A stretch of DNA of 64,000 bases from contig RPFO01002233.1 in NCBI GenBank assembly GCA_009746045.1, forward strand, positions 29,945-93,944. The letters run 5' to 3'. The DNA comes from Mesostigma viride (Eukaryota > Streptophyta > Mesostigmatophyceae > Mesostigmatales > Mesostigmataceae). The position numbers and the translations under genes are program-made. A model generated the notes under the pieces. It was not told the DNA's origin. It did not search any database and saw nothing but the letters and a program-made list of their open reading frames with translations. The stretch's first letter is position 1. Each line of letters begins with the position of its first letter. Of this stretch, positions 39,964 to 52,248 are shown piece after piece.

Positions 39964-42900
39964 CTATCTAGGCATGGCAGCCTGCAACTGGCGGAGCGCC
40001 TTTTCCAGCGCATGCCTGGAATCGGGCTCCAGGGTACTCTCAGGTAATAAGTGCCGCTGAAGTAATGGGATGGCTCCTAGCTCGACCAGTGCCAAAGCTG
40101 CCGCCCCTGCACATGCAAGACATGGAAAGCGAACGGGGTTGATGAGTGTTAACCAGGATGCCCTCGACACCCACCAGTAACTGGCCCTGAACATGTTGAC
40201 AAGTGCACACAAATCACGTGTGAGCATAAAATAGCCTGTTTTCCTCCTGGTCCACTTGTACATGAAATTCTAGCGCGGAAGCAAGAAGGGAGGGAAAGAA
40301 CCAATTGCGGATCATTGCCGGCCTAGCTTGCGTAAGGCATGGTCCGCCGGCACACAAGCTGACATCATCCTAAATTGATGAACACCGGCATGTGTCATGC
40401 GTCGGCCTGAACGGTGCTGAAAACGCCACTACTAACTAACGTGGCCACGCACCCCCAGGCTAGTGCGCTAACCATACAGGTAGTCGTACAGGGTTCGTGA
40501 AACCGACAAGCATAAATCTCGCCCATCGACCCCTTGGGCCACTCCGAGTCCAATACACAATGCTTAATCACGACTCACTAAAACAATCAGCCAAAGATTG
40601 GTTAAGCAACCAGCCGACCCTACAGGTCCTTAGCTTCATAGCCGGTGCAAACACTTTCGAATCTTTGCAAGCAAGTCATACAAAACCTACTACTAATGTT
40701 TTCAGACCACTAGTCTCCAACAACAACCCTCGACTCTTGTAAACAACCAGGTCTTTCAAGGAAATTCAGGCGAGCATGAAACCCTTTGTTCATAACGGAT
40801 TAGTCGGCCCATGTCGCAGACAGCCTTCCACATGCAGGCCAAGGCATAGTGGCCATAGCTTTCCTACATGCGTTAATTAAACTATATTTAGAGAAAACCG
40901 AATAAGATCACTAAGCTCCCAAGAAGACCAGCACTTGATTGATACAATAAGTGGAGCCTTGCCACAAATGGAGCAGTTGCAGTGGCCTTAAGGTTTCTCA
41001 GTCCACACGCGGAAGCAAGAAGCCTCCACCCATTTACCCCCCCTTGGCACCAACCCTATTGCGCAGATTAATCTCATGACCACCATGCGCTAAAGAGCGT
41101 GTCGCAACATCTTACATGGCGACTCAGCCTGCGCTAGGCTTTTATAACCCCCGCAGGGGCCTGCTGGTTACAATGCGACACAAGCCGGTGACCAACCCAA
41201 AAGCAAGGCCCCCACAAGGAGCCAGCATTCCGCAATTCCGGAATGAGCCAAAAAGGGAAGAGGTTTTACGACACCATAATAGACTGAGCCGCGCAGCAGG
41301 TGCTGAGACGAAAAAAGGAACGACAAGGTCTGGCGCTGCCTCGCCTCCCCAACTTGAGTCTCTTAATAGGGAATAATTTCTAGCTCCGGAGCGCAGCCCT
41401 CGCACAGCTCTTATAGTCCCCAATAACCACTCCTCGGCAGGGGCAACTGGACAACGGACCTGCCGCCGCAACAACAACAAAAAAATCAAAACAGGCCATT
41501 CCTCACAGGAACCTGGGTCGTGACCTTTAAAGTCCAGGCCACGACACACTCACCATCGCAAGGTGGCAAGTCTGTGATGTGACACTAGAGCTGTTTTAAA
41601 AACTTATGAACAGTTCCACCAAAGCTGGTCAAACCACCGAAGAAGCGCCCAACCCTTCGCCCATGTAAAAAAGACCCGCAGCCGGGGAAAACGGCGTGGG
41701 GGTAAATCTAATTTTTCGTTCCATTGAACGGCCAACTCTGCTATGCTTGGTCGAACAACTCAGCGGTTGTGTCACAATCTGCCTCGGGCTACAAGACAGA
41801 GGCAACCCGCACCAGAATGTGCAATTTCGCCCAGGCGGCCATTGCCGCCATTGTGAAAGGAACAATTGCGGATCATTGCCGGCCTAGCTGGCGTAAGGCA
41901 TGGTCCGCCGGCACACAAGCTGACATCATCCTAAATTGATGAACACCGGCATGCGTCACGCGCCGGCTTGAACGGTGTTGAGAACGCCACTACTAACTAA
42001 CATGGCCACGCACCCCAAGGCTAGTACGCCAACCGTACAGGTAGTCGTACAAGGTTCTGAAACTGACAAGCATAAATCTCGCCCATCGACCCCTTGGGCC
42101 GGTCCGAGTCCAATACACAACACTTAATCACGACTAACTAAAACAATCAGCCAAAGATTGGTTAAGCAACCAGCCGACCCTACAGGTCCTTAGCTTCACA
42201 GCTCGTGCAAACAATTACGAATCTTTGCAAGCGAGTAGTAAAAAACCTACTATTGATGTTTTCGGACCACCCATAAATAACCACCGGCCCTTAAAAAACA
42301 ACCGGGTCTTTCAAGGAGAATTTAGGCGAGCATGAAACCCTTTGTACAGAACAGATCAGCCAGCCCATGTCGCAGACAGCCTTCCACATGCAGGCCGAGG
42401 CACAGCGGCCCTATCTTTCCATGCATGCGTTAATTAAACTAAATTCAGAGAAAACAATTCTAGTATGGTGACCTTTCTATCAGGCAGTGCACCCCAATTA
42501 AACTGCATGCTGCAAGCATTTCTCACGATATGCATCGCCTGCACTGTGCAATATTGGTAAATACGAGTAGCAACCAAGAGTAACGTTTTGGCATCACGCT
42601 TTGAGGATCCTGGGTGCTCACTCGACTCCTGGCAGCGGGAGATATCGGATTACTTGCGCATATCTCTTGTTAATAAATATCTGAGATCCTAGGCGGTGGT
42701 CAAAGTCACATAATGTTATTCTGACAAGCGACAGAATCCCACCAGTAATCCAAGATCTCCCGCTGCCAGTAGACAAGTGAGCACCCAGCATCCTCCATTG
42801 GCGTGATGCCAAACTGGGAGTAATGACTAATGGCCTCCTAGGGCCACATAGGGTCCGTCCGGGTAGTTGCCACTAAGTTCCAAAGTTTCAGGCGTCCACA

Positions 42901-45900
42901 TAGCACACCGACGAACTCGGATGCCCCGAGCCCTCGAGTTCGCCCTGGCATCGGCCTGGAACTCCAGAACTACCTCTTGGGCAGTTCCGAAGTTCCAGGT
43001 ACGGTTCCAGCTGAAATTAGGGGTGAGGACTGAAGCCTGGGACATGACTGGCCATTGACGCAGCGGCACAAGCTACTATGGAAAACGTACCACGGCTGGG
43101 GGGAAAGTAAGAACCTGAACAACACCTGCCTTGTACACAGAGGTGTCTTTCACCGCGCCGTGCCCGCCCACACCAAACTCAAGGCGCCAAATGACACCTG
43201 TATCGGAAAGTTAGATCCCGCTAGATAGATACGGCCTAGTTCGTTGTGCCCGAATCTGCACTCCATTCTGTTCCCAACGAAACTTCATCTTCGAGCCCGA
43301 GTTGATCAAAACTCCAAGTTCATATGCGGAACAACATACGCGACTTTCGGTTGTACGCTAGGTTTCCCATAGAGTGGCCATGATGGGCGCACGGGACCAC
43401 CTGGACAGTGGACTGATACTGAACCAATGCAGATCATGAAAGTGTTAGATGCCGACCAGGGTTGGGTGCAAATGGCTCGTGTTGAGTGGATTTGTAAGTT
43501 CAAGCCAACTTTTTACAGTACAACTGTCTCCTTAACATACGACTATGAAATTATGCGGTAAAAAACAGGCACTTGAATGTTCAGGCTACATTGGGTGCGT
43601 AAGTCGTACCCACTTTAGTGCCGTCTTCAGGCCAGGGCCACCGCGCCACGCTCTTTTTATTGAGCCTAAAGCCACATGTGCTGCGCATATGACGTGGTCC
43701 ATTTGTGGCCGGCCATCAGCTGGTGACCCCCCCCCGTGCGATGACGTATGTCGGATTGCTTTAAGTTAACTGTTTACTAAGCGACGTAAAATAGACATAA
43801 TGAAATCCACTTTCAGTTAAGCACCCCCTATTGACCTTTTTAAGGTACGTTAAGTTCAGTAACGCCAAAAAGCATTCATGCCCAACCCAGGTGCCCACCT
43901 CGTGGCCCTATGTAACATCGCACAAGCGTCGTTCTTACCAGAGCCGTAGCCTATTTCACAATCATTCGTACTACGTCACAACACTAGAATATTGCCATGG
44001 GTATGTTGCTGAGATGAGATTGTCACTATTGTACAGCAGGTAAAATAGTGATAAAAATCCATCATAAGACAAAAGGCAGAAGAAATACGAATCCTACCGT
44101 TTACCTCTGTACATGAATCACGGCATCGTTGTTCCTGCTTGTTAAGCCAAGACCTGCCTTACACGGGCATCCCATTCCCCCTGGTGCAGCCAAACGACCA
44201 CAACAGCTGGCATGCACCTACAGCGACAACCTGCGCAGAACTTGACCGCCACCATGCCATGCGGACCTCTTACAAACGACAGCGCTGCATTTTCCCATTC
44301 AAGGATTCCAGGGAATCGCGTTTGACCCAACCATTGTCAACACAGAAAACCCGCTACTAGGCGCACTCTCCCGTGAAGCAAATACAGTGCGTCCGCAGTA
44401 GGTCGCATGCAGCAGCTGTGGCGTGTAGATGCCACAAATGCCCCTGTAATACCCTATTGCACGGCAACTGATGCCATGAACATTCAAAGCTTACGCTTAG
44501 AACAATGTGGCAAAAGCACGCATTCGCGCGAAAACAGACGAAACATACCATCTTCCGCGATAGCCGCAAGCGCAAGAGATGCCTCTCTCCTCACTCCTAT
44601 CTCGTTGTCATCGCCAAGCAGGGCCAGCAGCCGGGGCAACGATCCGGCTTCAATTGCCTTGGCGCGCAGGGCATCTGAAGGGCAACGTCGACATCGCACC
44701 AGCCGGCCAGGGATGTCGTTAAACTGTGCTTGGGCAGACAAAAAGAACCCACACAATGACTGCAGTCTCAAGGACACTGCCTTGTCTCAGACACTCTCCA
44801 AGGTTTCCTGCCTGCAACCAACAGCGGAGCTCTCTTATAAGAAGAAAAATTCTCTTAAAAAAGAAGAAAACACACCACTACCAGGTAGCTGACCCTTGTG
44901 ACGGGCAACAACGGCCCATCAATGCAAGAGTACTAAGTGAAGGGACACCTGGCCCCAAACTGCTAGCATCCTACAGCGCCCTTGTCATCCATGGAAATGG
45001 GCACTAGCCCATATCGATACATGATAGTAAGGAGTGTTCATTCTACAGGCCATGCAAGCATAGCATACTGAAACCAAACCACCACCAGGGCATGCACAAA
45101 ATCAGCCTTCCCACCCCCTTCCCTTACACTAGCCATAGGACAGAAGGCAGCAAACTTGGAACCGTGTTACCATTCTCAGCCCCCATGTCTGGTCCTATAA
45201 ATTATAAAAAAGGCAAACTCACAAAGATGATCCCAGCGACAATGCCACCCAGGCTGACGGAGGCATGACCATACCGTGGCTACTAATATGTCACGAGCGA
45301 AAGAATAAAATCTTTAACTACTTACCAATTACTTGTCGCAGACCACTGTATTGCTTCCAAAGGAAAAGCGTACGACATAGCATGGCAAAGCACACACTGC
45401 AGCAGAACACAACGTGGAAGCATGCGGCATTAGAAGCACGGCGTGCTCGTGCTACAACAGAGCGCGGACTGCATGCAGACATGCGCATGAACTGCTGGAA
45501 CAAACACGCAACAAAGCGTTGGCTACAGAGATGAGGACTACACTGAGCAGAGGGACACGCAGATGCGTCCACTGTCCTTAAAATGTCCATTTACTTTGTC
45601 CAGAAAATGATACCATGCACTCCAGGGACGCTACACACCTTTAAGATACCTACCACCGATGCACGGCTGGTGTCTAGTACACGACGCCCAAGGTCGTTAC
45701 CTGTGACCATGGCTTGGCGCAGCCTCCACGCGCCGCTGCGTTGAAAGAAGGGGTCCTTTGAGTTCATGAGAATCACGGCTTGGTTCACCGTGTTCTGGCC
45801 TGCGGGTAGGCCCAGGCAAGGATCCGACTGGACCACTGCGTGTCAGCATAACTACATGTGCATTTGATAGAATCAAACCGCCAAGTGTAAACCTCCCTAC

Positions 45901-48576
45901 CGGCAGTCATACATCTGCTACGTAGACGGAAGCGGCGGCAATACAAGTGAACCTTGGTATCATTACGGCACAAGGGGCACAAGGTTGTCCTCTTGGTTTT
46001 GCGACAGGTCCACAGCAGCCACCGCACTGCTACCGAAGCCCTGCAGACCTGCTTGTGCATGCCGCGTATATGCCGCTGTGGATATGCTCCGTAACCCTTG
46101 GCTTAAGAATTTACGAAACTTCTGCAGCGTTCGCAACGACCCACTTCCCACGAGCCAATTTCGTTCCAATGTTTTTATTCCAATGTTTTTGCCTTTTTGG
46201 TCCAATGGAGGATGACCAGCGAATGCCACAGTCCACCATCAAACTATCATTCGCTAAAGAAGAGGTTGAACCGATTTCCACTACAAGCCAGGGAATGTTT
46301 GCCGTGGCACGGCCCCTCCTAGGTGCCACGTACCCATGTAGGGGCCAATCTGCAAGCCGAGCATGACGGCCAGGAACGCGGTGCCCAGCTTCACGTAGCG
46401 GTTCCACGTGGGCAGGTCACTCGGGCTCTCCTGTGGGTTGCCCCCTGTTGAGTGAGTTGATTGGGTGGCGGGCACATGGCCCTCACACAGAAGTCAGTAC
46501 CGATGGTTCGGTTGCCTGTGATGAGCCAGGAAGATGCATGCTGGGGCGAGGCAATCATTTTAGCGATGATAATAGAACTGTTGTCATATTACGCAATTAT
46601 TATGGTTGATTACACTGTTGTCATACTACTTATTCTTCCCCCCCATGACAGGCTCCCCCTTCGCTGGGCATAGCTTGAAGATCATGGGGATGCAAGTGCC
46701 CTGGTGCACCTAGAGCAAGGGTCCTTTACATCCCCACCCTTGCAGGAAGTAGCTTAGGATGTATGATAGGCCATATGCCCCATCTCAAGGGCTATGTGCT
46801 ACAATTACTCCCAACGGAGTTATGTTACAATTCAATTCAATTCATACTACTTATTACGCTATTGTTATTGATAACACTGTTGTCGAATTGCACTACTATT
46901 ATTGATAACACTGTCATCCTATTACGCTATTATTATTGATAAAACTATTGTCACATTACCACTGTTTCACAGAGGCCACTAAAAGGGCAGACACATTGCA
47001 AGCGTGAAATTTCGAACCTAGATCTTTGCGTTTCGTACTGACTGTGCTCATGATCACTGCAGGGCCCGGAAACAAAAATGCCAGCCAGTTGACTTGACCT
47101 ATTGGAAGAGCCCACACAGACAGGTACATGAGCCTCCGTGAGTCAAACAGCGCCTTGTCACTTGTAAGCACTCCAGGAGAACCAGGACGGCAACAGCATA
47201 ATTATGACACATCCCGTGCTGGTGCATGCCCCTGTATGTGAGGCGGGGCGCTTTCGTATGCATGCCCATGCACGGTGCAGCGGCAGCAGTAGGCAACATG
47301 CATCGGCAGACAGTAGCCACCGTATCGTGCGCATCACCTCAACAGAACGAACCTGCGTCGGTGCTGCTTGCAAACGAGCGCATCCAAGGTCCACGGCGGG
47401 GCAAGGGTGCCACCTGCGGTACAGATAACGGAGGAATGCAGATATCCAACTAGACTTTCTTGAAGAGTCCAAACACATGACGAGCAAGGTGCTCGAACTA
47501 GTGAGGAAATGCAGCGAGGTGCTCGAACCCGAAACCTCCATGCCAAGCGTGGCATAGTGCAAGCAGTCGCGATTGTAGAATTGAGCAAGACCACTGCCAA
47601 AGCGCACCTTCATTCTCCAGGCAAGCAATCGGGCATGAGAACGCGCGCTCGACGCAATGCTCCTAAAAGTCATGGTGACGACGCTCGCGATCTTTTCCGG
47701 TTGCAGCAGGCTGCCCAGGCACTTTCCAGTCTGCCTACCGGATACTCCGGTATGCCAGCTTCAAGCCGTACTTGATCCCATCAATATCTTAGTTCATCCA
47801 TGAATCCAGGATACCCTGAATGATCGAGCGTGACGACGACGCCCACAACGTACACCGTCTTCGACCTCCCAACGCAGGTGGGCTTGTATCACAAATTTTA
47901 ACAACCCCACAAGTTGCAGTTATCTAATTCGGCGCAGGACGCAGAAGCAGCTGGCCGCCAGGTTGACTGCTCGCGCCACTCTCCAGCGGACATTGTGCTA
48001 TGACGCACAATGTCCGAGCTGTACTAACAAGCAGGCAACTGGCAAGCCCATCCGAACTACAGACTATACTCAAATGCCACCACGGACTTTTGGCGCATTA
48101 GCGTTGATCATCAATTTTTTTTCAGGGATAGAGCTTCTGCCCGTGTTGCGTGCGCATGCAGCAACACGACGGCATGGAGTTCCTTGAAGTGATATTTTAT
48201 GGAAAAATGATGCACAGAGTGAAGGGACACCATGACTGCGAGGAAAAATTACCGTAATGTTGGTCAGCATGTCATCATTTTTATGCAGTATTGAAGCGCG
48301 CCGTCGAACACCCTGAGGGTACTGTGCAGTAAAGTCAGTACGCCCGACGCGACGCGACCTGCGCATACCTACAGTAGCGGCCTGGCCCAGGGCGAGGAAC
48401 CGACTCCCGCCTGACCCGAGGTCGGCCAGGCCTTCGGCACAACAGGACGCGACCAGACGCCATATAGGTATTGTGCACACTGCACGGAGCCCACCGCGCA
48501 CCGCCCCACCCACGCATTCGCCACGGCCACCACCCATCAACCCAACCGTTGCACGTGCTAGCTTCGGCCTCACCAT
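39964..48576 (-). CDS. probable host gene: armadillo-repeat protein with targeting peptide (multi-exon)
   Basis: Exons inferred from coding sense plus splice sites. Exon 1 is 48576-48369 (MVRPKLARATVGLMGGG..., Arg-rich, no acidic residues for 20 codons, organelle-targeting-like; donor G|GTATGC). A later exon around 46448-46330 has WNRYVKLGTAFLAVMLGLQIG, a possible membrane helix (donor GTACGT). A possible exon near 46126 begins KFRKFLSQGLRS. Exon 45835-45639 reads DPFFQRSGAWRLRQAMVTG. Exon 44674-44549 is 126 nt, exactly one 42-residue armadillo repeat (IEAGSLPRLLALLGDD...EASLALAAIAED). The last exon is 40106-39964 (ALALVELGAIPLLQRHLL...ALRQLQAAM, stop TAG). Other exons are probably missed. 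Whether all exons belong to one gene is an inference. Confidence 0.45.
40293..40899. repeat. 600-bp direct repeat, copy 1 (intronic)
   Basis: Matches 41854-42455 over its whole length at roughly 90% identity, from CAATTGCGGATCATTGCCGG to TTAATTAAACTA..AGAGAAAAC. The pair flanks about 950 bp and could be the LTRs of a small non-coding retroelement, but the ends are not TG...CA and I see no TSD. Segmental duplication is the alternative. Confidence 0.65.
41854..42455. repeat. 600-bp direct repeat, copy 2 (intronic)
   Basis: Second copy of the 40293-40899 repeat in the same orientation. Confidence 0.65.
42587..42813. mobile_element. MITE with long terminal inverted repeats
   Basis: About 227 bp. 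The left end TTTGGCATCACGC..GAGGATCCTGGGTGCTCAC pairs with the right end over roughly 70 bp, including CTGGCAGCGGGAGAT. No ORF. TSD not resolved. It lies in the presumed intron. Confidence 0.75.
42827..43069 (-). CDS. short ORF, possible exon
   Basis: 80 codons with balanced composition (SWNRTWNFGTAQEVVLEF, RRCAMWTPETLELSGNYPDG). It lies within the interval of the armadillo gene, but its stop codon and lack of clear splice sites make membership doubtful. No family recognised. Confidence 0.2.
   Translation of the reverse strand: MPLRQWPVMSQASVLTPNFSWNRTWNFGTAQEVVLEFQADARANSRARGIRVRRCAMWTPETLELSGNYPDGPYVALGGH
46555..46960 (+). repeat. degenerate ATTATTGATAACACTGTTGTC repeats
   Basis: Six or so imperfect units of TTATTGATAACACTGTTGTCATATTACGC spread over 400 bp of AT-rich presumed intron. 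Confidence 0.5.
46961..48368. other. presumed intron or intergenic, no gene seen
   Basis: No exon could be supported. It contains the 47987-48016 hairpin. Confidence 0.3.
47987..48016. repeat. perfect 12-bp inverted repeat hairpin
   Basis: CGGACATTGTGC, six-base loop TATGAC, GCACAATGTCCG. No T-run follows and there is no adjacent gene end to assign it to. Confidence 0.6.
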
Positions 48577-50806
48577 TACACTTTTCAAACTTGGTGCTGT
48601 CGCCCACCCAAGTGTGCGCGCGTGTTCTACCGACCCTGCAATCTGGTTGCGTGCAACGACGGTTTTGCCGAACCCTGTTTCTCTGGTTCTGTAACTTCAG
48701 TGCGGCCGCAAGGATGACATTTTCAGGTATGATGAAACAGCTTTCTTTCTTACGCGTTGTTGTTTCCCTCCTTGTTCGTCATTCATTGTGCTTCAAGTTG
48801 AAATGCCGTTCGGAGCTAGTGCGCGCGCAGTGGTCTGGCGCTACAACCAGTGATGATGATGAAATGCACAAACAGTTATCCCTATCCGAAGAAATCGTGT
48901 GGATATCATGCAAAATTATCTGAACTTCCCATACGAGCGGCATTACGGTTCATTGCCCGATGTACACTTTCTAATGTTTTGTTGTGGAGGGGGTTTCTTG
49001 TCATTTCAGAGTGACCTAGGTGGCATTTGAATCCTGATTGTGCACCATGGTCGGCTCCCCATTGTACTTGTATCATTTTCGGCTGCTGGCTCCTGGTTAT
49101 GATGATGATGAAAGTTCAGTATCGCTACCTGAATACATCATGTGGATACCTTGCCTATCATCTGAACCTGCTACCAGCCGTGTTTAGCGCCCCCTCCCCC
49201 TCTCTTGTTTGAAGTTATATCGTCCTGCTCTGGAAAGGCCGATGATGAATTATCTAAAAAGACAAGCATATATCTTACTGCCTTACAGGCATTTGGTGAC
49301 CCTACGTTCAGAGGCCTCTCTTTTCCTTTTCGGTATAGTGCTTTTTGCAAGGCATCTGTGTTTGCTACTGGCAAACATGTGTTGTTTTCGTGTTGCTTTG
49401 ATTGAAATCAGGGTTAGGGTATGTTGTGGAGGGTTGGACTCTGTTTCTATCTGGAACCGTGCCAAGGTAATCTGTGCCCCCATATCATGCTTGCCCTCTG
49501 GAATGAGGAAGATCACCCTTTGGATGGTGGGTGATCTGTGATTGGCATGCACATTCACCAGGGCAGCTGATGATGACACAACCAAAATATGCATAGTTCA
49601 CGTGGTGTGGCCCCGTGCCAAATACCATGACGTTCGATTCTGATGCCCTGATAGCCATGCACAAGGTCACTATGGGGCCTGTTTCTGCATCATGTTGGTC
49701 ACTATGGGGCATCATGTTTCCCCATCTCCCATGATTCGCATGTGCCTGTGTTTGGGAGGGTATAGGTCCCTCACCTCCATAGTGCATGCCTGAGCATGTG
49801 CTTGCAGACCAGTTTGGCAAGCATGCTCTGTGGCCCCACGATGGAGGTGCATGTTTCTGTCAGTTACTTTGTAACAAATGTCACGTCAGTCACTTAATTT
49901 CTGTCATCTAGATTAACCAACCAATATGGCCACCGTGCCTTTGTGACATTTTCTGTGCTGGACTGTGTGGTGTTCTTTCTTGCAGCCAGCCCGCGGTGCG
50001 TCAGCCCCTGCCTGAGGGCTGCAGAGGGGAGCATTTGTTGACGTAGCGCATGCCTGCGTGTGCGGTAACAGAGACCTTCCCAGAGAGACGCATGCTGGAG
50101 CTAGGGCGTTTTCCGTACTCGTTGAATTGGCATGCTAGAGCTGCCAGCTTCCCTCTTTGGAACACGAAGGCCAGCTGACAGGTGTCGCACTGGGAGACGT
50201 GCTTTGGGTTGGTAGCAGCTATGCCACGTCCAGGCTACACCGAAGAGGACTGGCTTGACTGTTTTTTTTTTTTTGCTTTTTCTGCTGCTTTTCTTTTTTC
50301 CCTCTTGTTCGGCTGATGATGATAATGCATACCCCAAAAAGAGAAGAATATTCCAACTGTTCGTGCTGCCGCGTGTGCGTGGCTAGTCACCCGTCTCAGA
50401 AGTCGGCCATCCTTTTTGGTCACCTGTGGTTTCTGTATTTTGTGTTACTGTCGTCACAACCCATTGCTTCAGACGCTGTCGCGTGCTGACTTGATGTTTT
50501 CTAGATGGACGGGTTCGGGTTTTGATGGGGTGAATGGAAACCGTGCTGTTTGCCCAGTGACGTGTAGTTAGTCTGCCTTTGAGATGCTTGGGAGGGTGGT
50601 ACCTGCAAGCTAGCCAGCGTGCATCACGTCTTTCAAGTCGTGCTGGAGGTGCATGTTGTGAAATGGTGGGCCTGTAAGTAAGTAAGTAAGTACTTGCGTG
50701 TCATGCGCAAAGGCATGCCACGAAGTACTATGCTAATCTCATTAGAAAAATAATTACACAAAAGTTTAAACAAATATCGTCTGCATCATCCCCCAACCGT
50801 TAAGCA
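48577..50806. other. no gene seen
   Basis: Upstream of the presumed host gene. Long pyrimidine tracts occur near 50260-50310, and GTAAGTAAGTAAGTAAGT at about 50675-50692. No ORF with coding character was identified. Confidence 0.35.
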
Positions 50807-51291
50807 CTAGATGGGGATGTAATCCTCATCCGAGCTGTCCTCTACTGTAATGGCAGACGAGGCGGTAGTGTAGCGGCTATCCTCAGGACCAATAACCTCC
50901 ACCTGCGGACTTCTACCCTGGCTAGCAACGGGCCGCGGGGCCCGTGGGGGGAAAACAGGAGCATACCCCTCGGGAAGGTGCTTATCGCAGATGGCAGCCC
51001 ATTTCTCCTTGTCAATCATGCGGGCGCGGAGGACGGATAGTCCCAGAAGCCCTGCATCTTCAAGCAATTGTGTCACACAGGTCCGGGTCGCGCCGCGCCG
51101 GCGGTGCCCGGCGCGCGCAAGTTTGCCAGTGGGTTGCGATGGGACAAGGGGACCCTGCCATAGGAACACACGCCCTGATCAAGCATGCTGTTTCCGGCCC
51201 CACCGTCTAGGTCATCTAGTCGCTCTACACGTAAGCCAGCCATAATTTCAATGCACAAGGATACACAAGCCACGAGCCACGAGGTAGCCAT
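50807..51291 (-). CDS. hypothetical protein, probably two exons
   Basis: One frame begins at 51291 with a hydrophobic, signal-like start (MATSWLVACVSLCIEIMAGL) and leads to about 51180. Another frame from about 51169 to the stop at 50807 gives CVTQLLEDAGLLGLSVLRARMIDKEKWAAICDKHLPEGY and ends in an acidic tail EDSSDEDYIPI. A frame change or small intron links them. It is transcribed away from the ORF at 51414. Family not recognised; it may belong to the transposon region to its right. Confidence 0.35.
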
Positions 51292-51413
51292 GGCTGTCGG
51301 AGCTCATAACTTTCACGTTTGAGCGCCGAATTCAGCTGTGAATATCACAATCGCTTCGTCTTTCTAAGACGCACATGCTGATATAATTTTCCGACGCTAT
51401 TACGCAATATACG

Positions 51414-51704
51414 ATGAGCAAACGCCTCTCGACGCAACGCAGCCTGGCGGCTGCGCTCGGCAATGAAAATACGCCTGCAGCTTCGGCTGCAGCTTCGCCC
51501 ACCGGCCCAGATGGCAACGGTGACACTAGTAGTGCACTGGTGCTCGCCCAGCCTCCCGGGCTCGCCTCGCCATCAGCATCGCCTGAACCTAAGGGCGTCC
51601 CCAACATCTACTGCTCCAATTTTGGTACTTTTGAAATTCCATGCCTGGAGCGCAAAGTTTGCAATATATGTGCCGTTTGTAGCTCTAGCTCTATAATAAC
51701 CTGA
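51414..51704 (+). CDS. hypothetical small ORF, first exon candidate
   Basis: MSKRLSTQRSLAAALGNENT followed by Ala/Ser/Pro-rich sequence and PNIYCSNFGTF. The basic start then disordered segment suggests a nuclear protein. A possible splice donor (TTTTG|GTACTT) lies near 51622. No family recognised; divergent from the 51291 ORF across about 120 bp that may hold a shared promoter. Confidence 0.3.
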   Translation: MSKRLSTQRSLAAALGNENTPAASAAASPTGPDGNGDTSSALVLAQPPGLASPSASPEPKGVPNIYCSNFGTFEIPCLERKVCNICAVCSSSSIIT

Positions 51705-52248
51705 CCAACCCCGCATTCCTCAAAGTACTTAGCACTTGTTGCCTATTCTCATTATGCGAATCACATGATTAGGATGTGCTTCATGATTGCTATTGCTCGA
51801 GATTCAATTAAGAATGATTGACATCAATAAATGATGAACCAAATAAACCAAATTAGGCCACTTGACAAGTTCATGATCCATTTAAATTGTACAATTAAGC
51901 GATTAATTAATTCATAAATCATACATTACATGGGATACCCCCGTCGACGAGCTAGTGGTACGTACAATGAAACATTTGAGTTTGTAACATGTCTCCATGG
52001 ATATATACATGTATGCTGGACCTCGCGCATCTCAGCCCTCTAAGAAATGTTATTTGAACTCAGGTCTAGATCTAAATATATACATGATCTGGATAATATT
52101 ATACACTTCCTTAAAAGAGCATGAATCGAGCTTTACAATTCAGGACAAGGAACTCGTTTGCAAATCACGGCTGAAAGGCAAGTGCTCACAACGAAGCACG
52201 TGCTCTCAAGGCTGTCCACCTCGTCCAACCAAGCCCGGGCGAGCTGGC
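51705..52248. other. AT-rich spacer, no gene seen
   Basis: Between the small ORF and the end of the transposase gene; nothing recognisable. Confidence 0.35.

Noticed and set aside
47158..47673. 171-codon minus-strand ORF
   Set aside because: Composition and lack of motifs, splice context or conserved features suggest a chance frame.
50241..50337. Lys/Ser-rich minus-strand ORF near 50.2 kb
   Set aside because: It arises from a T-rich pyrimidine tract.
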